Source: Puniceicoccales bacterium (lineage in GTDB: Bacteria; Verrucomicrobiota; Verrucomicrobiia; Opitutales; JAIRKQ01). From it: 11,711 nt of DNA. The translations under genes and the position numbers were made by a program. The stretch spans positions 1-11,711 of the forward strand of contig JAITET010000058.1 in NCBI GenBank assembly GCA_031281895.1, written 5' to 3'. The notes under the pieces are model-generated. The model worked only from the letters and a program-made list of their open reading frames with translations, searched no databases and was not told the DNA's origin. This document shows, one piece after another, positions 5,664 through 11,711 of this stretch (position 1 is its first letter; each line of letters begins with the position of its first letter).

Positions 5664-8354
5664 CTATTCCAACACTGCTTGGGCTGCCGCTAGCCTTGCA
5701 ACGGGAACACGGTTTGGTGAACAGCTGACATAGGATAGTCCAATTTTGTTGCACAATTTGATGGATGTTGGATCTCCTCCATGTTCCCCACATATGCCGA
5801 TTTTTAGGTCTTTGCGGGTCGCTCGTCCGCGCTCACAGGCAATTTTGATCAATTCACCGACGCCCAATTCATCGATGGAAGCGAATGGATTATTTTTAAT
5901 AATTTCACGCTCCAGGTATTGTGGCAAAAATCCATTGGCATCGTCACGGCTCATCCCAAGGGTCGTTTGGGTCAGATCATTTGTTCCAAAACTGAAAAAC
6001 TCTGCATCTTCCGCAATTTCTCCAGCCCGTAAACATGCTCGAGGAATCTCTATCATCGTACCTATTTTATAGGCAAGGGAACATCCAAGACGTTGTTCCA
6101 CTGCTTCCGCAGCTTCGCGGATGATCTTCGCCTGATGTTTAAATTCGGCGGCAAAAGTCGTCAGCGGTACCATAATTTCAGGATGAACCTCTATTCCTTC
6201 TCCCTTGACCTTTGCAACGGCTTCAAAAATTGCTGTGCTTTGCATGGCAGTAATTTCCGGATACGAAATCCCCAGGCGGCAACCTCTATGGCCGAGCATA
6301 GGGTTACTTTCAGACATCGCTTCCACACGCAGTTCCAAATCGGTTGGACTCTTCCCTAATTTTTTTGCCAGGGATTCAATGGCATGCCTTTCGTGGGGCA
6401 GAAACTCATGTAAGGGTGGGTCCAGTAATCGAATGGTAACGGGGTATCCCTTCATTTCACGAAAAATTCCTTCAAAATCTCCCTGTTGCAGAGGTTTTAA
6501 CTTGTCTAGTGCCTTTTGGCGATCTTCGACGTTATCCGCCAGTATCATTTCACGCATGTAATCAATGCGTTCTCCCTCGAAAAACATATGCTCTGTCCTA
6601 CAAAGACCTATGCCTTTTGCCCCCAATTGGACGGCAGCTTTGGCTTGTTTAGGACTATCGGCATTGGTTCGAATGTCGAGCTTGCGATAGCTGTCCGCCC
6701 AAGACATTACGGAATCAAATATGCGAAATGTATAACTTTTTTCTGCCGCCATCGTTCCCGAAAGAACTTGGGTAACTTCGGATGGGGCTGTTTCAACGTG
6801 ACCAATGAAGATTTCTCCCGTTGTCCCGTCAATGGAAATCGGTTCCCCTTCTTTTACCGTAACACCATTTGCGGATACCTGTTTCTTTGCATAATCGATT
6901 ACCAAACCGCCCGCCCCACAGACGCAAACTTTTCCCATTTGCCTTGCAACCAAAGCCGCATGGGAACTGACCCCCCCATGGCTAGTAACTATCCCTTCAG
7001 CGGCCAGCATACCTCGGATATCTTCAGGGGACGTCTCCGTCCTACAGAGAACAACTTTTTCGCCTCTGCCGTGCATTTCTTCCGCTTTCTTCGCTGAAAA
7101 ATATACATTTCCCGATGCTGCTCCGGGTCCTGCCGGTAATCCACTGGCGATTTTTTTCACTTTCTTTTTCCCCGCCGCGTCGAAAATCGGTACTAGCAGC
7201 GAAGAAATAGAGTCCGCCGGGATACGTTTTATGGCCATTTCCTTATCAATGAGGCCTTCGTTGACCATTTCAACAGCTATCCTAACAGCCGCCAGACCGG
7301 TACGCTTGCCATTTCGCGTTTGGAGCATGTATAATTTATCATTTTCGATGGTGAATTCGAAATCCTGCATGTCGCGGAAATGATGTTCGAGGGTTTGACA
7401 AACCTTAACCAACTGGTCAAAAACGACGGGCATGTCGTTTTTCAAATTCGCAATTGCTTGGGGCGTGCGAATACCGGCAACGACATCTTCTCCCTGGGCA
7501 TTTATTAAATATTCACCGTAGAAAACATTTTCACCGTTTGCGGGATCTCTGGTAAAGGCAACTCCCGTTGCACAATTATTGCCCATATTGCCAAATACCA
7601 TGCTTTGCACGTTGACCGCGGTCCCCCATTCCGCTGGAATATTATATTTTCGACGGTAGATTACCGCACGCTCATTGTGCCAGGATTCAAAAACAGCACC
7701 GATAGCTCCCCTCAGCTGGTCAAAAACATCCTGGGGAAATTCCTTGCCCGTCCGTTCAACGATCAACTTTTTGTAACGAACAATGATATCCTTGAGGTTT
7801 TCAGCTGTCAAATCGGGATCGCTGTGCACACCAGCTTTCCCTTTAACATCTGATAAAATTTCTTCAAACGGGTCACGGGATTCGTCATTTTCCGCATGAA
7901 CCCCCATCACAACATCACCGTACATTTGAATAAATCTACGGTAGCAATCGTAAGCGAACCTAGGATTGTTGGTATTTTCAACCTGACCAATGACAGTTTC
8001 ATCGTTCAATCCTAGGTTTAAAATAGTATCCATCATCCCCGGCATGGATTCACGGGCACCCGAACGAACGGAAAATAATAGGGGATTCTTAACATCACCG
8101 AACTTTTTCCCCTGCTGTTTTTCCACATTGGACAAGGCCTTTTTAACGTCTGTCCAAACATTATCCGGTAATTTGCCATTATTGTTATAATACTCGGCAC
8201 AAACCTCTGTTGTAATCGTAAAACCCGGAGGGACAGGCAACCCAATCTTTGCCATTTCTGCAAGGTTGGCCCCCTTTCCTCCCAACAAAGCACGCATGCT
8301 AGCATCGCCATCAGTCTTTGTGCCAAACTCATATATGAAATTTCCTATGCTCAT
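5664..8354 (-). CDS. ppdK: Pyruvate, phosphate dikinase (PPDK)
   Basis: This 896-residue enzyme catalyses reversible interconversion of pyruvate, ATP and Pi with phosphoenolpyruvate, AMP and PPi (EC 2.7.9.1) in the cytoplasm. It is full-length for the family. The N-terminal ATP-grasp part begins with the typical GGKGANLAEMAKIGLPVPPGF (26-46), followed by FSVRSGARESMPGMMDTILN and DCYRRFIQMYGDVVMG. The swivelling phosphohistidine domain has GGVSSHAALVARQMGK with catalytic H465; most relatives have GGMTSHAA, so the usual regulatory Thr is S463 here. The C-terminal TIM barrel has GLCRTEHMFF, FSFGTNDLTQ and CGEHGGDP with the acid/base C855. The ATG has a good Shine-Dalgarno site (AAGGA, five to six bases away) and a sigma70-like promoter at 8375-8403. 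With enolase at the right of the window it makes a PEP-centred pair of functions; direction (glycolytic or gluconeogenic) is not decided by sequence. Confidence 0.97.
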   Translation of the reverse strand: MSIGNFIYEFGTKTDGDASMRALLGGKGANLAEMAKIGLPVPPGFTITTEVCAEYYNNNGKLPDNVWTDVKKALSNVEKQQGKKFGDVKNPLLFSVRSGARESMPGMMDTILNLGLNDETVIGQVENTNNPRFAYDCYRRFIQMYGDVVMGVHAENDESRDPFEEILSDVKGKAGVHSDPDLTAENLKDIIVRYKKLIVERTGKEFPQDVFDQLRGAIGAVFESWHNERAVIYRRKYNIPAEWGTAVNVQSMVFGNMGNNCATGVAFTRDPANGENVFYGEYLINAQGEDVVAGIRTPQAIANLKNDMPVVFDQLVKVCQTLEHHFRDMQDFEFTIENDKLYMLQTRNGKRTGLAAVRIAVEMVNEGLIDKEMAIKRIPADSISSLLVPIFDAAGKKKVKKIASGLPAGPGAASGNVYFSAKKAEEMHGRGEKVVLCRTETSPEDIRGMLAAEGIVTSHGGVSSHAALVARQMGKVCVCGAGGLVIDYAKKQVSANGVTVKEGEPISIDGTTGEIFIGHVETAPSEVTQVLSGTMAAEKSYTFRIFDSVMSWADSYRKLDIRTNADSPKQAKAAVQLGAKGIGLCRTEHMFFEGERIDYMREMILADNVEDRQKALDKLKPLQQGDFEGIFREMKGYPVTIRLLDPPLHEFLPHERHAIESLAKKLGKSPTDLELRVEAMSESNPMLGHRGCRLGISYPEITAMQSTAIFEAVAKVKGEGIEVHPEIMVPLTTFAAEFKHQAKIIREAAEAVEQRLGCSLAYKIGTMIEIPRACLRAGEIAEDAEFFSFGTNDLTQTTLGMSRDDANGFLPQYLEREIIKNNPFASIDELGVGELIKIACERGRATRKDLKIGICGEHGGDPTSIKLCNKIGLSYVSCSPNRVPVARLAAAQAVLE

Positions 8355-8374
8355 AACATTCCTTAGCCTGACAA

Positions 8375-8403
8375 GCTATATGAAACATCCCCACCGTTGT
8401 CAA
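8375..8403 (-). promoter_or_regulatory. Sigma70-like promoter of ppdK
   Basis: On the minus strand a perfect -35 TTGACA (8403-8398) is followed after exactly 17 bases by TATAGC (8380-8375), four of six matches to TATAAT including the first four bases. It is within the 72-base gap between thrS and ppdK and leaves a short leader carrying the ppdK ribosome-binding site. So ppdK can be transcribed independently of thrS. Confidence 0.6.
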
Positions 8404-8426
8404 ATATCAAAAAACGCAAAAAATCA

Positions 8427-10253
8427 CTAACCATTTGGTAGTTCTCTGGATGCTATAACTTTTTTCAAATACTCAATGGCAGATGGTAGTTTTAGCACGC
8501 CAGTAAAATTACTGTCTATGCGTGAACGTACGGAAACTATGCCCGTTTCGACTTCTTTGGGGCCCAGAATAAACATGTGGGGGATTTTTTCGACTTCCGC
8601 ACGCCGAATTTTACTATTCAATTTATCGGAATGTCCATCCACGGCCCCACGAATCCCGTGGGCCTTTAGCTCACGATTAATTCCATTGGCATAGGCGACC
8701 AAATCATCATTCAACGGGATGATCCTAACCTGTTCTGGAGCCAACCAGGTTGGAAAATCTCCCCCGAAATGTTCAATTAATAGCCCTACAAAACGTTCAA
8801 GGGATCCAAATGGAGCACGGTGGATCATTATTGGACGGGATTCTTTGTTGTCGCTCCCGATGTATGACATTTTAAAACGCTCGGGAAGATTGTAGTCCAC
8901 TTGCACCGTTCCCAGTTGCCATTCGCGACCGATTACATCTTGGACAATAAAATCAATTTTGGGACCGTAAAATGCGGCCTCTCCATCGGCTACTTCAAAA
9001 GGAACCCCCAATTCGTCGGCTGCCGCCCGTAGTGCTCTTTCTGCAGCTATCCAATTTTCATCATCCCCGATATATTTATCTGAATTTCTGTCACGTAACC
9101 CAATTCGCACGCGGAATTTTTCCATTCCGAGGGTTTTGAAGATAACTTTCACTAGATACAGACATCCGTTAATTTCATCGTGGAGTTGTTCCTGTGTGCA
9201 AAAAATATGGGCATCGTCCTGTGTAAAGCTTCTCACCCGTGTCATGCCGCTCAATTCTCCCGACTGTTCCCACCGATAAACGGTCCCGAATTCCGCGACC
9301 TTAAATGGCAAATCCCTATAGGATCGCTGATCCGACATGTATATCATGATATGACCTGGACAATTCATTGGTTTTAGCAAAAAACCATCCGCTTTTCCTC
9401 CTTCAAGATCATCAAACATCGCTTTACATGATTGGTTTGAGGCTGTGGCTTTTTCGAGGGACTCCCTATCCGGTAAGGGAGGGAACTGAGACTCCTTATA
9501 GTAGGGAAAATGCCCCGATGTTTTGAAAAGTCCAAGTTTGGCTATGTGGGGAGTAAATACCTGTTGATAACCTTGTTTTTCGAGTTCTTCGAGGATAAAA
9601 TTTTGTAATTCCTGCCGAATAATAGCACCCCTAGGTAACCATAATATCATGCCCTGACCGAACTCATCATTTATGGTGAAAAGTTTCAGTTCTTTCCCCA
9701 ACTTACGATGGTCTCGCATCTTCGCATCTTCGAGCATTGCCAAGTATTCATCCAATTCTTTTTTTGATGCAAACGCAGTCCCCGAAATCCGTTGTAGCTG
9801 TTTATTTTTTTCACTGCCACGGTAGTAGGCACCCGCAATCCCCAGTAATTTGATCGCTCCAATTTCCTTTGTCGAATTGACATGTTCTCCCCGGCAGAGA
9901 TCTGTAAATTCTCCATTGGTATACAATGAAATTTCTTCTCCTTCGGGAATATCTGCTAGCCGTTCAAGTTTATAGGTTTGATTTTTTGATTTCATTAGAG
10001 CCATCGCCTCGTCGCGGCTGACGAAAGTTTTGACAAATTTTTGATCTTCCGAAATTATTTTTAACATCTCCTCCTCGATTTTTCCCAAGTCTTCTTGGGA
10101 GAATTTATGGTCCAGGTCGAAGTCATAGTAAAACCCTGTTCGCGTTGATGGTCCGATATCAAGTTTAGCTTCCGGGAATAGTCGTAACACCGCTGTCGCC
10201 AATACATGGGACGCGGAATGACGAATTTTATCTAAATCAACACACTCATTCAT
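8427..10253 (-). CDS. thrS: Threonyl-tRNA synthetase lacking the TGS domain
   Basis: This 608-residue class II synthetase charges tRNA-Thr with threonine in the cytoplasm. The protein starts almost directly at the editing domain, with H12-x3-H16 (IRHSASHVLA) and C120-RG-x-H124 as the editing-site residues that clear Ser-tRNA. The N-terminal TGS domain of about 60 residues seen in E. coli ThrRS is absent, and no in-frame extension exists: the frame upstream closes at a TGA at 10326-10328 without another start. The catalytic core carries the three zinc ligands C298 (MNCPGH), H349 (DDAHIF) and H478 (MIHRAP), with nearly the E. coli spacing. An insertion of about 30 residues sits at roughly 257-290. 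The C-terminal anticodon-binding domain runs from about 506. AGGG five bases before the ATG is a plausible ribosome-binding site. It is divergent from eno. Confidence 0.96.
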   Translation of the reverse strand: MNECVDLDKIRHSASHVLATAVLRLFPEAKLDIGPSTRTGFYYDFDLDHKFSQEDLGKIEEEMLKIISEDQKFVKTFVSRDEAMALMKSKNQTYKLERLADIPEGEEISLYTNGEFTDLCRGEHVNSTKEIGAIKLLGIAGAYYRGSEKNKQLQRISGTAFASKKELDEYLAMLEDAKMRDHRKLGKELKLFTINDEFGQGMILWLPRGAIIRQELQNFILEELEKQGYQQVFTPHIAKLGLFKTSGHFPYYKESQFPPLPDRESLEKATASNQSCKAMFDDLEGGKADGFLLKPMNCPGHIMIYMSDQRSYRDLPFKVAEFGTVYRWEQSGELSGMTRVRSFTQDDAHIFCTQEQLHDEINGCLYLVKVIFKTLGMEKFRVRIGLRDRNSDKYIGDDENWIAAERALRAAADELGVPFEVADGEAAFYGPKIDFIVQDVIGREWQLGTVQVDYNLPERFKMSYIGSDNKESRPIMIHRAPFGSLERFVGLLIEHFGGDFPTWLAPEQVRIIPLNDDLVAYANGINRELKAHGIRGAVDGHSDKLNSKIRRAEVEKIPHMFILGPKEVETGIVSVRSRIDSNFTGVLKLPSAIEYLKKVIASRELPNG

Positions 10254-10312
10254 TGCCGCCCTATTCCTAGGGAAGATTTTTCGAAAAAAAAGGAAAAAAG
10301 AAGATTTTGTTG

Positions 10313-10342
10313 AAAATATCCTGCATCAAAAGAAAATGGCAA
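10313..10342 (-). promoter_or_regulatory. Candidate thrS promoter
   Basis: On the minus strand TTGCCA (10342-10337; five of six to TTGACA) is followed after 18 bases by TATTTT (10318-10313; four of six). It lies about 60 bases before the thrS start codon. The leader between is rich in T runs, with no T-box or attenuator structure that I could recognise. Confidence 0.4.
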
Positions 10343-10421
10343 TATTTCCGCTAAAAAATCATCATCCGGCTCGCCATCATGTTATAACTTCATAAATATT
10401 AGACATCGATTCCAATGTAAT

Positions 10422-10441
10422 TTACAAAAAAATGTTTGTAA
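10422..10441. promoter_or_regulatory. Inverted repeat in the thrS-eno divergent region, possible operator
   Basis: TTACAAA (10422-10428) and TTTGTAA (10435-10441) form a perfect 7-bp dyad with a six-base spacer. The right arm overlaps the candidate -35 of the eno promoter, so a protein bound here could control eno. In AT-rich sequence such a dyad can occur by chance. Confidence 0.3.
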
Positions 10442-10463
10442 TTTGAAGTCGAATGACTATAAT
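10436..10463 (+). promoter_or_regulatory. Sigma70-like promoter of eno
   Basis: A perfect TATAAT lies at 10458-10463, with TTGTAA (four of six to TTGACA) at 10436-10441, spaced by 16 bases. The -10 is 22 bases before the start codon, leaving a short leader that carries the AAGGAGA ribosome-binding site at about 10474-10480. Confidence 0.6.
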
Positions 10464-10485
10464 AACATTTCCGAAGGAGATATTT

Positions 10486-11711
10486 ATGACAACATCTAAT
10501 ACATTAATTGACTATGTTTTTTCAAGGGAAATCATTGATTCACGCGGAAATCCTACCGTTGAAACGGAGGTGACATTAAATAATGGTGTTAGAGGGCGAG
10601 CAGCCGTACCGTCGGGTGCAAGTACTGGAGAACGGGAAGCGATTGAACTGCGCGATGGTGTTGCCCCAAAAACACAACTTGGTGACGAAAGTCTGCGCAA
10701 GCGGTTTGGAGGGAAAGGGGTTATTGCCGCCATAAACAATGTTAACACAACAATCTCAGAAAATATAATCGGCATGGACGCAACCGATCAAATGGCACTC
10801 GATGCAGCACTAATTGCGTTGGACGGGACAGAAAATAAATCGAAGTTGGGAGCCAATGCAATTCTGAGCGTTTCAATGGCAGCCGCAAGAGCTGCTGCAA
10901 AAAGTCTAGACATACCACTTTTTAAATACCTGGGAGGCAGCAATGCAAAAATTTTGCCCGTTCCCTTGATGAATATCCTCAATGGGGGAGCCCATTCGGA
11001 TGCCCCAGTCGATATCCAGGAATTTATGATCATGCCCCACAATGCTCCAACCATACGGGAAGCAATTAGGATGGGAGCTGAGACATTTCACGCTCTGAAA
11101 AAGATTTTGAAAAACTTGAATCTATCTTCCGCCGTCGGAGATGAAGGTGGGTTTGCTCCCAACGTTTCATCCAATGAGCATGCGCTGGAAATCATCGTCC
11201 AAGCGATTGAGTCCGCTGGTTATAAACCGGGCCACGATATTTCAATCGCATTGGATGCTGCCGCATCGGAATTTTACGATGGAAAGACCAATGCCTACGT
11301 CTTCAAAAAGTCAGACAAATCTCAGCATTCGTCCGATCAAATGATAGATTTTTATGAAAAGCTCGTTGGAAAATTTCCCATAGTGTCCATCGAAGACGGG
11401 TTGTCCCAAAATGATTGGGAAGGATGGGCTAGGTTCACGCAAAAACTCGGCCACAGGATTCAAATAGTTGGCGATGACATATTTGTCACGAATGTAAAAT
11501 ATCTAAAGCGGGGAATCGAGAAAAAATCTGCAAATGCGATTCTAATAAAAGTTAATCAAATTGGGACATTAACCGAAACATTCGACGCCATAGAAATAGC
11601 AAAATCAGCATCTTTCAGGTCCATAGTTTCACATCGCTCAGGGGAAACGGAGGACACAACCATTGCCGACATCGCGGTGGCGACAAACGTCGGGCAAATT
11701 AAAACGGGTTC
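10486..11711 (+). CDS. eno: Enolase (partial, 3' end outside the window)
   Basis: Enolase converts 2-phosphoglycerate to phosphoenolpyruvate in the cytoplasm (EC 4.2.1.11). The frame starts at an ATG after a strong AAGGAGA site (spacing about five to six bases) and stays open to the right edge, giving 408 of roughly 430 residues. Motifs visible: IIDSRGNPTVE, VPSGASTGEREA with the flexible catalytic loop, NILNGGAHSDAPVDIQEFM (substrate-binding His), GDEGGFAPN with the general acid Glu, then the Mg2+ ligands in SIALDAAASEF, SIEDGL and VGDDIFVTN, the catalytic Lys in LIKVNQIGT, and VSHRSGETEDTTIAD. Only the last 20 or so residues are missing. Family members have a C-terminal GAP/LNQLLRIEEEL-type end that should follow beyond the window. 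Confidence 0.97.
   Translation, partial: MTTSNTLIDYVFSREIIDSRGNPTVETEVTLNNGVRGRAAVPSGASTGEREAIELRDGVAPKTQLGDESLRKRFGGKGVIAAINNVNTTISENIIGMDATDQMALDAALIALDGTENKSKLGANAILSVSMAAARAAAKSLDIPLFKYLGGSNAKILPVPLMNILNGGAHSDAPVDIQEFMIMPHNAPTIREAIRMGAETFHALKKILKNLNLSSAVGDEGGFAPNVSSNEHALEIIVQAIESAGYKPGHDISIALDAAASEFYDGKTNAYVFKKSDKSQHSSDQMIDFYEKLVGKFPIVSIEDGLSQNDWEGWARFTQKLGHRIQIVGDDIFVTNVKYLKRGIEKKSANAILIKVNQIGTLTETFDAIEIAKSASFRSIVSHRSGETEDTTIADIAVATNVGQIKTG

Noticed and set aside
6516..7097. Long open frame of 193 codons on the plus strand
   Set aside because: It lies opposite the well-supported ppdK coding sequence and its translation has no recognisable features; it is a shadow of the minus-strand codon use.
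1..11711. CRISPR array, tRNA or rRNA gene, integrase attachment site
   Set aside because: No regularly spaced repeats, no cloverleaf-like sequence with conserved TpsiC/D-loop elements, and no rRNA signature were seen on either strand.

Overview
The window is a stretch of bacterial chromosome made mostly of housekeeping genes, with one accessory block inserted between clpX and ftsY. No rRNA, tRNA or CRISPR array is present, so the lineage cannot be fixed. The moderately low GC content, AT-rich gaps, mix of strong and absent Shine-Dalgarno sites, a threonyl-tRNA synthetase without a TGS domain but with a catalytic-core insertion, and a eukaryote-like kinase gene beside a decayed transposase together suggest a host-associated bacterium. 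The PVC group (Verrucomicrobiota or relatives) is a possibility, but this is a weak inference.

Layout, left to right. Bases 1-165 hold the 3' end of clpX (+). Bases 235-483 encode a small three-helix membrane protein (+). Bases 520-840 hold a frameshifted remnant of an IS982-type transposase (+). Bases 844-2429 hold a protein-kinase-like gene (+), split into two overlapping frames by a shift that coincides with an (AG)5 tract at 1882-1891. Bases 2430-2700 are non-coding and contain nested inverted repeats. Bases 2701-3627 are ftsY (+). On the minus strand follow, in transcription order, thrS (10253-8427), ppdK (8354-5664), an HxGH nucleotidyltransferase (5571-5128) and a GT4 glycosyltransferase (5128-3758). 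Enolase (eno) starts at 10486 on the plus strand, divergent from thrS, and runs off the right edge.

How the genes work together. Enolase and pyruvate phosphate dikinase act on consecutive steps of lower glycolysis around phosphoenolpyruvate. The nucleotidyltransferase and glycosyltransferase are translationally coupled (TAATG overlap) and look like a two-gene surface-glycan or sugar-nucleotide unit. ClpX and FtsY are general proteostasis and membrane-targeting functions.

The most unusual item is the kinase-like gene. It has a glycine-rich loop (GNGSYNTV), a lysine in an ALKP context, a DRHGHN catalytic loop and an IDHD metal-binding motif. This resembles the PI3/PI4-kinase, actin-fragmin-kinase and HipA type of fold rather than classical Hanks kinases. 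Removing a single AG unit from the dinucleotide tract would restore one 527-residue protein, so the gene may be phase-variable, recently inactivated, or affected by a sequencing error.
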